Source: Pseudoxanthomonas sp. Root630 (lineage in GTDB: Bacteria; Pseudomonadota; Gammaproteobacteria; Xanthomonadales; Xanthomonadaceae). Taken from it: DNA of 64,000 bases. The position numbers and the translations under genes are program-made. Under the pieces are notes generated by a model that was given only the letters and a program-made list of their open reading frames with translations, ran no database searches and had not been told where the DNA came from. Below are positions 1 to 8,940 of the stretch, piece by piece. The stretch covers positions 25,850 through 89,849 of the forward strand of contig NZ_LMGY01000015.1 of the NCBI RefSeq assembly GCF_001427585.1, given 5' to 3'. The stretch's first letter is position 1. The number at the start of each line of letters is the position of its first letter.

Positions 1-1113
1 TGTCCCGGCCGTGCAGCTCCAGCTGCCTGCGGCATAACCGGCCGCCGTCACTTCCGACAGCGTGTACACGCCAGCGTTGACCGAGGCATTGGTCACCGCG
101 GCCGTACCGCTCACACCGGTGATCGTGGTCGGACCGGTCGCCGTCAGCGGGAAGCTGCTGATCGTGGCGGTGCCGCCGTTGTCGTTGATGACCGTCTTGA
201 CCAGCGTCAGCGTCGCGGCCTGGTCGTCGTTGGTGATCGAGCAGCTCGCGCTCTGGCCGTTGGCCAGCGTCAGCTGGTTGCCCGACAGCGTCCCGGCCGT
301 GCAGCTCCAGCTGCCTGCGGCATAACCGGCCGCCGTCACTTCCGACAGCGTGTACACGCCAGCGTTGACCGAGGCATTGGTCCCGGCCGTGCAGCTCCAG
401 CTGCCTGCGGCATAACCGGCCGCCGTCACTTCCGACAGCGTGTACACGCCAGCGTTGACCGAGGCATTGGTCACCGCGGCCGTACCGCTCACGCCGGTGA
501 TCGTGGTCGGACCGGTGGCCGTCAGCGGGAAGTTGCTGATCGTGGCGGTGCCGCCGTTGTCGTTGATGACCGTCTTGACCAGCGTCAGCGTCGCGGCTTG
601 GTCGTTGTTGGTGATGGTGCAGGTCGCTACGTCATTGCCCACCAGGCTGACGCTGTTCGCAGACACAGGGGCGCCGCCGTTCTTGACGCAACTCCATGTG
701 CCCGCGGCGTAACCCGCGGGTCCGCCTGTTTCGGAGAGGGCGTAGGTCCCCGCCGGAATCGCCACGCTGGTGACGGCTGCAGTGCCGGTGGTGCCGGACA
801 GCGTGGTGGAGGGTCCCGTCGCGACCAGCGTCCAGGCGGTGACTACCGCGGTGCCGCCGTTATCGTTGACGACCTGCTTGACCAGTGTCAGGCGGGGAAG
901 CGCGAGTACGCCGACCGTCGCGGTGGACGTGTTGTTGGCAGGATTGCTGTCGACTACCGTCGCGCCCGGAGGCAGGGCGACCGTCGCGGTGTTCTGTACC
1001 GAGGTTTGCGCGTGGGCAGGCGCAAAGGCGGCCAATGCGACCAGCAACAGCCCAGGTGCGGTCACCGTGTGGCGGCGAAAAGCCGCTTTGAAGAATTGGG
1101 TCAGGCCTTGCAC
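1..1113 (-). CDS. Repetitive exported surface protein with SpaA/prealbumin-like modules (partial, C-terminus outside window)
   Basis: Unlisted as a closed frame because it runs off the window edge. From a GTG at 1113-1111 (AAGGGA about 6 nt upstream) the minus strand stays open for 371 codons. It begins with a basic region and hydrophobic signal peptide ending near AHA|QTS (about residue 35). A short DUF11-like stretch follows (NTATVALPPGATVVDSNPANN), then modules of about 96 residues. Each module starts LTLVKTVINDNGGTA and ends with a cysteine-bearing AAGSWSCTAGT...CSITNDDQ segment. The pattern resembles SpaA/Cna-B-like prealbumin folds of surface adhesins. The modules are nearly identical in DNA (288-bp period). 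One carries an extra in-frame 30-residue tandem copy (residues about 215-244 and 245-274). Function is inferred as cell-surface or secreted adhesin-like; the anchor cannot be seen. Confidence 0.75.
   Translation of the reverse strand, partial: MQGLTQFFKAAFRRHTVTAPGLLLVALAAFAPAHAQTSVQNTATVALPPGATVVDSNPANNTSTATVGVLALPRLTLVKQVVNDNGGTAVVTAWTLVATGPSTTLSGTTGTAAVTSVAIPAGTYALSETGGPAGYAAGTWSCVKNGGAPVSANSVSLVGNDVATCTITNNDQAATLTLVKTVINDNGGTATISNFPLTATGPTTITGVSGTAAVTNASVNAGVYTLSEVTAAGYAAGSWSCTAGTNASVNAGVYTLSEVTAAGYAAGSWSCTAGTLSGNQLTLANGQSASCSITNDDQAATLTLVKTVINDNGGTATISSFPLTATGPTTITGVSGTAAVTNASVNAGVYTLSEVTAAGYAAGSWSCTAGT
3..290. repeat. 288-bp coding module (period of surface-protein repeat)
   Basis: The block beginning TCCCGGCCGTGCAGCTCCAG at 3 recurs at 291. 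Together with the downstream module the flanking sequence (for example TCGTTGATGACCGTCTTGAC at about 182 and 560) repeats at 378 bp, which is 288 plus the 90-bp duplication. Copies differ at only a few bases, so the array is recent or kept uniform by recombination. Confidence 0.85.
291..470. repeat. Perfect 90-bp tandem duplication inside the surface-protein gene
   Basis: Bases 291-380 and 381-470 are identical. The unit is 30 codons, so the reading frame is kept, and it duplicates the NASVNAGVYTLSEVTAAGYA... segment that closes a module. It could be genuine slippage or unequal exchange, or an assembly join inside a 288-bp repeat array. Confidence 0.9.
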
Positions 1114-1503
1114 GGTGGTCCCTTGCGACTGGATCAGAAATAACCAGCCCGGGAGACTGCCTCCCCCAAGGCTGTCTTGAAGTTGCTGCCCCGTTGTCCG
1201 CACCGCAGCGCGGGTGGATCAACCGGTCAGAGTCACAGTTCGCATCCCTGTGGACAAAGCGGACAAACGTCACGCAGGAATTTGTGACGCCCAACTCCAT
1301 TTCACGCAATGTTAACGTCAATATGCTGACGCCATCAACTACATTCATGTACATCATCACACTATCAAGAGGGATGACGTCAAGCATTTGACGGCCGACC
1401 GACGGAAGGACGCAGCAACGGCGGCACCCACCGGGCAGCCGCACGGCGGGAAACGGGGTCTCAGGGGAGTCGGAGAACGGCGCCGCGGACGGCAGGCGCG
1501 GGA
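1114..1503. other. Gene-free stretch between surface-protein gene and GntR gene
   Basis: About 390 bp with no convincing gene. It is upstream of the minus-strand surface-protein gene and downstream of the minus-strand regulator. A locally AT-richer patch at roughly 1290-1385 could hold the surface-protein promoter: on the minus strand a TTGATG box is followed about 18 nt later by TAACAT. No terminator hairpin with a T-run was found after the regulator gene. Confidence 0.35.
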
Positions 1504-2253
1504 TCAGTCGCTCTGCAGCTCGGCGACGAAGTCGTAGGCGTCGCCGCGATAGTAGGACCGGGTGGATTCGACGACCCGGCCGTCTTCCAGGAAGGCCCGA
1601 CGCTCGACCAGCAGGCCAGGGGCGCCGACGGGCAACTCGAGGTGACGCGCCGCCTCTTCATCCAGGGCCACCGCCCGCAGACGCTGCAGGGCTCGCTTGG
1701 GCCGGTGGCCGTAGGCGTCCAATGCCTCATAGAGCGAGGTGGTCACGCTGTCCGGATCCGGCAGCAGCGCGTAGGGCACCAGGGTGCGTTCGATGGCGAT
1801 CGGCGACCCGTCCACGTGTCGCAGCCGGTACATGCGCACCACGCCACTGCCGGGCGACAGGTTCAGCGCCATGGATTCTTCCGGGGTCACCTCGCCCACA
1901 GTGCGCTCCAGGAACTTCACCTGCGGGTTCAGCCCGCGCTCGCGCAGGTCGTCGGTGAAGCTGGTGAGGCGGGAAAACTGCCGCAGGATCCGCTCGGCCA
2001 CGAAGGTGCCCGCGCCCTGCCGCTGCACGAGCAGACCACTTTCGATCAGACCCGCCAGCGCCTTGCGAATGGTCACCCGCGACAGGTCCAGCAACTGGGC
2101 CAGGTCGCGCTCGCTGGGAAGCGCCTGTCCGGGCCGCAGCACGCCGGCATCCATCAGGTTCTGCAGCGCGCGACGCAGGCGCAGGTAGGCCACTGCCCGG
2201 GTGGACTCACCGGTCTGCAGCCGCTGGTATTCCTCGAGCAGGTTCGTTTGCAT
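1504..2253 (-). CDS. GntR/HutC-family transcriptional regulator (UTRA effector domain)
   Basis: 249 residues from the ATG at 2253-2251 (MQTNLLEEYQRLQTGES); longer upstream starts add a non-GntR-like stretch. Residues 20-90 form a GntR winged helix (PSERDLAQLLDLSRVTIRKA, then GLLVQRQGAGTFV). Residues about 100-245 match a UTRA ligand-binding domain (RMYRLRHVDGSPIAIERTLVP, ending STRSYYRGDAYDFVAEL). HutC-type regulators bind small effectors, often sugar phosphates or amino-acid derivatives. The gene is divergent from zwf across a short region with paired TACCA/TGGTA half-sites, so it probably controls zwf-pgl and itself; the effector is unknown. Confident on family, moderate on target. Confidence 0.88.
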   Translation of the reverse strand: MQTNLLEEYQRLQTGESTRAVAYLRLRRALQNLMDAGVLRPGQALPSERDLAQLLDLSRVTIRKALAGLIESGLLVQRQGAGTFVAERILRQFSRLTSFTDDLRERGLNPQVKFLERTVGEVTPEESMALNLSPGSGVVRMYRLRHVDGSPIAIERTLVPYALLPDPDSVTTSLYEALDAYGHRPKRALQRLRAVALDEEAARHLELPVGAPGLLVERRAFLEDGRVVESTRSYYRGDAYDFVAELQSD

Positions 2254-2264
2254 GGCAATCAAGA

Positions 2265-2340
2265 TACCAGTGACGTACCAATACCGCAACAATCCCTTCA
2301 CGTTGCGGACCTGTTGGCATCATGTGGTACCCCGGTGGTA
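2265..2340. promoter_or_regulatory. Candidate double operator between GntR gene and zwf
   Basis: TACCA occurs at 2265-2269 and 2276-2280 (followed by ATACC at 2281-2285). Its complement TGGTA occurs at 2325-2329 and 2336-2340. Within each pair the half-sites are exactly 11 bp apart, about one helical turn, and the two pairs face each other across 44 bp. The arrangement suits a dimeric GntR/HutC regulator acting on both divergent promoters. The sites are visible; the binding protein is inferred. Confidence 0.45.
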
Positions 2341-2377
2341 TTGTGACCGCACTTTCCTGTTGCACCGAGACGCTCCC

Positions 2378-3856
<1,479 letters not shown>

Positions 3857-3865
3857 CGTCGCCCG

Positions 3866-3886
3866 CCCCGCTCCGGCGGGGCTTCG
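3866..3886 (+). other. GC-rich hairpin between zwf and pgl
   Basis: GCCCCGCTCCGGCGGGGC can fold on itself in the 88-bp gap but is not followed by a T-run. It may attenuate, stabilise the zwf mRNA end or be inert; it is not a convincing terminator. Confidence 0.3.
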
Positions 3887-3944
3887 CTGGCGCCCCCACG
3901 CCGACCTGCCTTCCCCCGGGAAGCCCCCACTCCCGAGTCGCACC

Positions 3945-4658
3945 ATGCCCCCCACCGATCTCTCGCTGCAGATCCAGCTGCACCCGTTCCCGGACGGCGA
4001 CGCCGTCGCCCAGGCGCTGGCCCAGGCCGTCGCCGACGACCTGCGCGCCGCCCTGGCCCTGCGCGGCCAGGCCAGCGTCGCACTGTCTGGCGGAACGACC
4101 CCGCGTCGCTTTCTGCAGGCCCTGTCCCGGCAGGCGCTCGACTGGGCGAACGTCACCGTCACCCTGGTCGACGAACGCTGGGTCGACGAGGACCACGAGC
4201 GCTCCAACGCCCGCCTGGTGAAGGAATACCTGCTGCAGGATGCCGCAGCCGACGCGCACTTCGTCCCGCTCTACCGCCCGGCCGCCACCCCGGACGATGC
4301 CCTGTCCGAGGTCGCCGCTGCGCTCCCCGCTTCGCTCGATGTCGCCGTGCTCGGCATGGGGGGCGACGGCCACACCGCCTCGTTCTTCCCCGGCGGCGAC
4401 CGCCTGGCCGAGGCGATGGACCCGGACACCGCCACGCAGGTATTGCCCATGCGCGCGCCCGGCGCCGGCGAACCGCGCATCACCCTGACCTTGCCGGTGC
4501 TGCGCGATGCCGGCCGCCTGTACCTGCACATCGAGGGTGGCGAGAAGCGACAGGTGCTGCAGCAGGCGTTGTCCGGCCAGGGCGCCGGCGCCGGTTATCC
4601 GATGCGCACGGTGCTGCAGGCCCTGCACGCCCCGCTGCAGGTGTATCTGGCGCAGTGA
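3945..4658 (+). CDS. pgl: 6-phosphogluconolactonase
   Basis: 237 residues, the usual size for DevB/SOL-type lactonases, which hydrolyse 6-phosphogluconolactone to 6-phosphogluconate. Motifs: ALSGGTTPRRF (residues 47-57, phosphate binding), VDERWVDEDHERSNARL (75-91) and the hallmark GMGGDGHTASFFPGG (137-151). It follows zwf on the same strand and supplies the next step; glk, edd and eda are not in the window. The start MPPTDLSLQIQ is the first ATG after zwf. Confidence 0.95.
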   Translation: MPPTDLSLQIQLHPFPDGDAVAQALAQAVADDLRAALALRGQASVALSGGTTPRRFLQALSRQALDWANVTVTLVDERWVDEDHERSNARLVKEYLLQDAAADAHFVPLYRPAATPDDALSEVAAALPASLDVAVLGMGGDGHTASFFPGGDRLAEAMDPDTATQVLPMRAPGAGEPRITLTLPVLRDAGRLYLHIEGGEKRQVLQQALSGQGAGAGYPMRTVLQALHAPLQVYLAQ

Positions 4659-4674
4659 GCCGGATGCACCGGTG

Positions 4675-4705
4675 TTGAGGCAAAGACGGCCTCACTGCTT
4701 ATAAT
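4675..4705 (+). promoter_or_regulatory. Probable sigma-70 promoter for the cytochrome gene
   Basis: TTGAGG at 4675-4680 and a perfect TATAAT at 4700-4705, separated by 19 bp (long). It lies 120 bp before the GTG start of the cytochrome gene. GAGGC...GCCTC between the boxes forms a short inverted repeat that could be a binding site or chance. Confidence 0.55.
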
Positions 4706-4824
4706 GTGCCCTTGCCCGCGGCGCTCCGGCGCCCGGTCCCGCCTGGAACGCGCATCGCGCGGACCGTCGGCCCCCGTTTTCGTAGCCATGCGCGGCCCCA
4801 CGGCCGTGCTGCCAAAGGTGGAAA

Positions 4825-5343
4825 GTGCGTAACTACGACCTCGAATTCCTCAAGCATTTCTCGATGGTGATCGGCTTCCTGGTGCTGGTCACCGGTGGCC
4901 TGATCGTCGGCGCGCACTTCCTGCATGGCGCCCTGCCGCCGGAAGTGAACCCCAAGACCGTGCAGATCACCGAGGCCCGCATCGCCCCGGCCGGTGCTGT
5001 CTATGCCGGCGAAACCGGTGCCGCCGCCCAGGCCGCGGCCGCCGCGGCCGCCAAGGCGGCGGCATCCTCGCAGGTCGCCTACGGCGGTACGACCGATGGC
5101 GGCGTGATCTACCAGAACCTCTGCGGCGCCTGCCACACCAACGGCGTGGGCAAGGCCCCCACCCTGACCGCCGCCGGCATGGGCGCCCGTGTCAGCAAGG
5201 GCAAGGACACGCTGTACAAGCACGCCATCGAAGGCTTCACCGGTCCGGACGGCGGCATCATGCCCCCGAAGGGCGGCAACGCAGCCCTGACCGACGAGCA
5301 GGTGCACGCCACCGTCGACTGGATGCTGGCCAACATCAAGTAA
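4825..5343 (+). CDS. Membrane-anchored monohaem c-type cytochrome (cytochrome c5-like)
   Basis: 172 residues from GTG 4825, preceded by AAGGTGG. An N-terminal membrane helix (about residues 12-30) holds the protein in the inner membrane with the haem domain in the periplasm. A very Ala-rich linker follows (about 62-82). The haem motif CGACH is at 100-104 (NLCGACHTNGVGKAPTL) and the likely distal ligand is Met146 in GGIMPPKGGN. This matches the class I c5 family, carrying electrons to terminal oxidases. A promoter lies upstream and a terminator follows, so it is probably monocistronic. Confidence 0.9.
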   Translation: MRNYDLEFLKHFSMVIGFLVLVTGGLIVGAHFLHGALPPEVNPKTVQITEARIAPAGAVYAGETGAAAQAAAAAAAKAAASSQVAYGGTTDGGVIYQNLCGACHTNGVGKAPTLTAAGMGARVSKGKDTLYKHAIEGFTGPDGGIMPPKGGNAALTDEQVHATVDWMLANIK

Positions 5344-5361
5344 GGCGTCGCGCCTTCCGCA

Positions 5362-5392
5362 GAAACGCCGCCTCCGGGCGGCGTTTTTGTTT
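5362..5392 (+). terminator. Rho-independent terminator after cytochrome gene
   Basis: AACGCCGCC-TCCG-GGCGGCGTT followed by TTTGTTT, 20 bp after the stop codon. Confidence 0.85.
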
Positions 5393-5397
5393 GTGCG

Positions 5398-5707
5398 AAA
5401 AAGCTTCGCGGACATTCCCTTCTCCCCGCCTGCGGGGAGAAGGTGCCCGGAGAGCCTGCCCCGTACTTGATACGGGGGTGGATGAGGGGCAAGACGGAGC
5501 TCCATTCCCATGGTCGAAAGCTGCCCCGCAACGTTCGAGACACCGCGGTCTCGATGCCGCCGCGGCGCCGTCGCCCTTCACCCGCCTTCGGCACCCTCTC
5601 CCCGTGGAGACAGGGAGAGGGAAGAACTGCATCCTGCCTCACGACGAAAACCTGCGCGTCACGCATTCCGTTTACCCTTGCCGCCTCGCTCGCCCGGTTC
5701 GATCACG
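5398..5707. repeat. Intergenic cluster of palindromic repeats
   Basis: The 5344-5707 gap holds the terminator and then a palindrome cluster: CCTTCTCCCCGC/GCGGGGAGAAGG at about 5418-5443 and CTCTCCCCGTGG...CAGGGAGAGGG at about 5598-5622. The same CTCTCC/GGAGAG style recurs between gltB and gltD (37230-37411). It is typical of dispersed intergenic palindromes in xanthomonads. No gene is supported here. Confidence 0.65.
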
Positions 5708-7429
5708 ATGACGTCTCCCCGCTCGCTGCTCACGCTCGCCCTGCTCGCCTCCCTTGCCCTGCCCGCCTGTGCGGCCACGCCGAAGGAGCGCATCGTGCCC
5801 ATCGGCGAGGTGCAGGGCGACGGCGCGCGCAGTGCGCTCGACGGGCAGACCGTCACGGTCGAAGGCGTCGTCACCGCAGCCTTCGCCGACCTGGGCGGTT
5901 TCTTCATGCAGGACGCCGGCGACGGCAAGACGACAACGTCCGACGCGCTGTTCGTCGCCTTCGAAGACGGCACGCCCGCCCCGCTTCTCACCGCAGGCGA
6001 CCGCGTCCGCGTGCGCGGCATCGTCGGCGAGCGCAAGGCCGGCGGCGACGACACGCTGACAGCGCTGCACGCACCGGTGATCCAGTCGCGTGGCAGCGGT
6101 CGCATCGCGCCCACCGTGCTGACCGCGCAGCCCGACGACTGGGAACGCTACGAAGGCATGCTCGTCCGCATCGATGCCCCGCTCACGCTCAGCGGTACCG
6201 ACGCGCTGGGCCGTTTCGGCGAACTCACCACGAGTTTCGGTGGCCGCCTGTGGCAGCCCAGCGAAGTCGCCGCGCCTGGCAGCGCCGACGCCAAGCGCCT
6301 GGCCGCCAACAACGCACGCCGCACCCTGGTGCTGGACGACGGCAGCGCCAAGCGCGATCCCGCCACCGTCTGGTACGTGAAGAAAGGCCAGCCGCTGCGC
6401 ACCGGCACCGTGCTGACCGGCGCGCAGGGCATCGTCGATGCGCGCCACGGCGGGTGGCGCCTGCAGCTCACCGTCGCGCCGACGATCGCCGCACCGGAAC
6501 GCCCGGCCGCGCCGCAGGTCGCCGGCACCGTGCGCATCGCCGCGTTCAACCTGGAAAACCTGTTCAACGGCGACGGCAAAGGCGGCGGCTTCCCCACCGA
6601 ACGCGGCGCCAAGACCGCGGCGCAGTACCAGGCGCAGGTGCAGAAGCTGGTCGGCACCATCCGCGGGCTCGATCCCGACATCGCCGCGCTGATGGAGCTG
6701 GAGAACGACGGCTACGGCGCCGACTCCAGCCTCGCCCAGCTCGTCGCCGCACTGAATGCCGGCGGCGGCACGTGGCGCTTCATCGATGCGAAGCAGGGCC
6801 CGGGCCCGGACACGATTCGCGTCGGCATCATCTACCGCAGCGACAAGGTGACGCCCACCGGCAGGCCCGCCACGCTGGAAGCCGGTCCGTTCGGCGAGCG
6901 CAGCCGCAGCCCGCTGGCGCAGGCGTTCGTGCGCGGCACCGGCAAGCCCTTCGTCGTGGTCGCCAACCACCTGAAATCCAAGGGCTGCTCGGAAGCCACC
7001 GGCCTGGACGCGGACCAGAAGGACGGCGCAGGCTGCTGGAATGCATTGCGCCTGGATTCGGCACAGCGCCTCGATGCGTGGTTGAAGACCGATCCCACCC
7101 GCAGCCGCAGCGACCGCGTCGTCATGCTCGGCGACTTCAACGCCTACGCGATGGAAGCGCCCGTGCGCTGGCTGCGCGACAACGCTGGCTGGGTGGACGC
7201 TTTCAAGCAGGCCGGCATCGAACACCCCTACAGCTACGTCTACAGCGGCCTCAGCGGCCGCCTCGACCACGCCCTGCTCAGCCCGTCACTGGCGAAGCAA
7301 CTGCGCGGCGCCGCCGAGTGGCACATCAACGCCGACGAACAGGACGCGCAGGGTTACGCCGATGGCGACCCCGCCGTGCCCTTCCGCAGCTCCGACCACG
7401 ACCCGCTGTTGCTCGGCTTCGATCTGTAG
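5708..7429 (+). CDS. ExeM/NucH-family extracellular endonuclease
   Basis: 573 residues from ATG 5708, beginning with a signal peptide (SLLTLALLASLALPACAA; the LPAC could also be a lipobox). Residues about 30-200 resemble the OB-fold region of YhcR/ExeM nucleases (VTVEGVVTAAF, FFMQDAGDGKTTTSDALFV). From about residue 275 there is an endonuclease/exonuclease/phosphatase domain: RIAAFNLENLFN, ALMELENDGY (catalytic Glu), VVVANHLKSKGC, VVMLGDFNAYAME and RSSDHDPLLL with the C-terminal catalytic His. Likely a metal-dependent secreted DNase for nutrient scavenging or biofilm DNA turnover. The ribosome site is weak. No partner genes are adjacent. Confidence 0.9.
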   Translation: MTSPRSLLTLALLASLALPACAATPKERIVPIGEVQGDGARSALDGQTVTVEGVVTAAFADLGGFFMQDAGDGKTTTSDALFVAFEDGTPAPLLTAGDRVRVRGIVGERKAGGDDTLTALHAPVIQSRGSGRIAPTVLTAQPDDWERYEGMLVRIDAPLTLSGTDALGRFGELTTSFGGRLWQPSEVAAPGSADAKRLAANNARRTLVLDDGSAKRDPATVWYVKKGQPLRTGTVLTGAQGIVDARHGGWRLQLTVAPTIAAPERPAAPQVAGTVRIAAFNLENLFNGDGKGGGFPTERGAKTAAQYQAQVQKLVGTIRGLDPDIAALMELENDGYGADSSLAQLVAALNAGGGTWRFIDAKQGPGPDTIRVGIIYRSDKVTPTGRPATLEAGPFGERSRSPLAQAFVRGTGKPFVVVANHLKSKGCSEATGLDADQKDGAGCWNALRLDSAQRLDAWLKTDPTRSRSDRVVMLGDFNAYAMEAPVRWLRDNAGWVDAFKQAGIEHPYSYVYSGLSGRLDHALLSPSLAKQLRGAAEWHINADEQDAQGYADGDPAVPFRSSDHDPLLLGFDL

Positions 7430-7442
7430 GCGACTTCGCCGG

Positions 7443-7508
7443 TGAGAGCAACGTCAGTCACGATGACACCTCCGCGGTAGATCATCGCGACTGACGTCGC
7501 TCCCACAG
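7443..7508. repeat. REP pair (inverted repeat of GTAG/CGACGT family)
   Basis: GAGAGCAACGTCAGTCACGATG and CATCGCGACTGACGTCGCTC face each other around a 20-bp centre. The arms are degenerate relatives of the perfect pair at 40989-41103 and of the one at 51683-51750. Confidence 0.6.
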
Positions 7509-7519
7509 GACAGGGCACG

Positions 7520-8065
7520 TCACCCGTCGATCTTCTCCACCAACGCCTGCAGTTTCAGCACGGTGGCCCAGTTGCGGGTGGTCGCGGCCTTGCCGGCCTT
7601 GCCCACCAGCGCTTCGCCGGCCTTGCTTTCGAGGATGCCGCGCGCGCAATGCAGGTAGGCGGCTTCACGACCGAGCAGGAACTGTTCCGGCGGCACCACG
7701 TGCGGTGCGATGGCGGACAACGCCGGCAGTGCATCGGCCTCTTGCACGAAGGCGACCAGCAGGCGCGACGGGTCGGCGGCCGCATCGGCCAGCGCGTTGT
7801 CTTCGATGATCGTGGCCAGGTCCTTCGCCGACTTCACGATGACAGGCACGTCGATCTTGAGCTGCGCGGCGATGGCGGCAGAAATCTCCGCCGCGATCTT
7901 CGCCGGCGTCTTCTTGCTGGAGCGGAACACCACGTTGCCGCTATTGAGCAGCGTGGCGACATCGGCATGGCCCAGCCCTTCCAGCAGCGCGCGCAGGTCC
8001 GCCATCGCGATGCGCTTGGCCTTGCCGACGTTGATGCCGCGGAGCAGAGCGATGTAGGTGGTCAT
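7520..8065 (-). CDS. DUF1697 domain-containing protein
   Basis: 181 residues from ATG 8065 (MTTYIALLRGINVGKAKRIAM), with GTGAGG 9-14 nt upstream. The TYIALLRGINVGG-like opening and the LLNSGNVVFRS element are the DUF1697 signature. Family members are small soluble proteins without an assigned reaction. It is the last of three closely spaced minus-strand genes (8806-7520), 7 bp after the preceding stop, so probably co-transcribed with them. Function unknown. Confidence 0.85.
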   Translation of the reverse strand: MTTYIALLRGINVGKAKRIAMADLRALLEGLGHADVATLLNSGNVVFRSSKKTPAKIAAEISAAIAAQLKIDVPVIVKSAKDLATIIEDNALADAAADPSRLLVAFVQEADALPALSAIAPHVVPPEQFLLGREAAYLHCARGILESKAGEALVGKAGKAATTRNWATVLKLQALVEKIDG

Positions 8066-8072
8066 GCCGGCC

Positions 8073-8573
8073 TCACTTCCGTCCGGGTGACGGCGCGGGG
8101 GATTCCGGCGCATCGGGGGACCCACGGAAAAAGGCTCGCACCTGCGCCTCGGTATCCCGATCCCAGAGGCGGCTCGCCGTACACAGTCCATAGCGGGCCG
8201 GACCGCTCGCGTCGGCGACCACCAGGATCGTATCGCCGGGCATCAGGGCGGTGAGTTCGGGGAACGTCACCCGCCTGCCGGCCTTGGGATCGTTGTACTT
8301 CCCCCGGGAAAGGACAGCGCCCACGGTCGACGGGTCGCCCTTGAAGACGATCTCAGATTCCACGGTATGGCGAATCTCCGCCCGGCGCTCATGGGGAGTG
8401 GTCGTGCTTCGGAGCTGATCCAAGGAAGACACCAGCGTGGATCTCACCACTGTCCCGACATAGACCGTTTCGGCCGCTTCCAATTCCGGCTCCAAGGGCT
8501 CGATGGCGCAGACGGCGCTGGCGGTTACCGGCATCAGGGCGAGGCTCGCCCACACGATGACAAAGCGCTTCAT
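8073..8573 (-). CDS. Exported hypothetical protein
   Basis: 166 residues from ATG 8573, whose ATGA overlaps the stop of the upstream DUF1653 gene. A clear signal peptide (MKRFVIVWASLALMPVTASA|VCAIEP) is followed by ETVYVGTVVRSTLV, a segment reminiscent of TIMP/netrin-like OB folds. The C-terminus is Pro/Ser-rich (SPDAPESPAPSPGRK). Probably periplasmic. No family is recognised firmly and the NTR-like comparison is only an impression. Confidence 0.7.
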   Translation of the reverse strand: MKRFVIVWASLALMPVTASAVCAIEPLEPELEAAETVYVGTVVRSTLVSSLDQLRSTTTPHERRAEIRHTVESEIVFKGDPSTVGAVLSRGKYNDPKAGRRVTFPELTALMPGDTILVVADASGPARYGLCTASRLWDRDTEAQVRAFFRGSPDAPESPAPSPGRK

Positions 8574-8806
8574 GCAGACCCCACGTGTGCGAAGCGACGC
8601 ACCGCGCGTCCGTCCACCACCACCTCCTCGCAGAACATCGCATACGGCCGCACCCACAAGCCGCCTTCGCCATACAGCGCGCGGTACACCACCACCGGCT
8701 CCAGCGTTTCACTGTGCCGCGCCACGGCGACCACTTCGTAGTCGTTGCCTTTGTAGTGGCGATAAAGGCCTGGGGTGAGTTCGGGGAGGGCGGGGAGTGT
8801 GGCCAT
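8570..8806 (-). CDS. DUF1653 domain-containing small protein
   Basis: 78 residues from ATG 8806 (MATLPALPELTPGLYRHYKG). DUF1653 hallmarks are GLYRHYKGNDYEVVAVARHSET, VVYRALYGEGGLWVRP and FCEEV. Usually annotated as a stand-alone small soluble protein of unknown role. Longer upstream starts run through the REP palindromes and are not family-like. Its stop overlaps the next start by 4 nt, indicating translational coupling. Confidence 0.85.
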   Translation of the reverse strand: MATLPALPELTPGLYRHYKGNDYEVVAVARHSETLEPVVVYRALYGEGGLWVRPYAMFCEEVVVDGRAVRRFAHVGSA

Positions 8807-8825
8807 GTGTGTGCCTAGTGAATGA

Positions 8826-8937
8826 GTAGGGTGGGCCTTGGCCCACCGTTGCGGACATTGTCCACGATCAGGCAACACACGCGCCGGAGACGTCGGATCC
8901 ATAAAGAATACGTGTGGTGGGCCGAGGCCCACCCTAC
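8826..8937. repeat. GTAG-headed REP pair (GTAGGGTGGGCC type)
   Basis: Arm GTAGGGTGGGCCTTGGCC.. at 8826-8847 faces a mirror arm ending GGCCCACCCTAC at 8916-8937, with one mismatch over 22 bp. Each arm is itself a hairpin (GGTGGGCC/GGCCCACC). The GTAG head matches Stenotrophomonas GTAG-type REPs. The second arm abuts the stop codon of the next gene. Confidence 0.8.
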
Positions 8938-8940
8938 GAG

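Noticed and set aside
291-470. CRISPR-like repeat
   Set aside because: Two adjacent 90-bp copies without spacers, inside a coding frame.
62-1180. Plus-strand ORFs across the surface-protein repeats
   Set aside because: They are mirror images of the minus-strand modules. The minus strand has a signal peptide and coherent modules; the plus-strand frames are short and broken.
860-1444. Minus-strand ORF overlapping the surface-protein N-terminus
   Set aside because: Different frame from the signal-peptide protein; Arg/Cys-rich translation with no features.
2201-2377. Earlier start for zwf overlapping the GntR gene
   Set aside because: Would extend G6PD by about 59 non-homologous residues across the operator region; the family N-terminus fits GTG 2378.
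3866-3886. Terminator between zwf and pgl
   Set aside because: The stem lacks a T-run, and the two genes are a metabolic pair, so termination is unlikely. Kept only as a hairpin.
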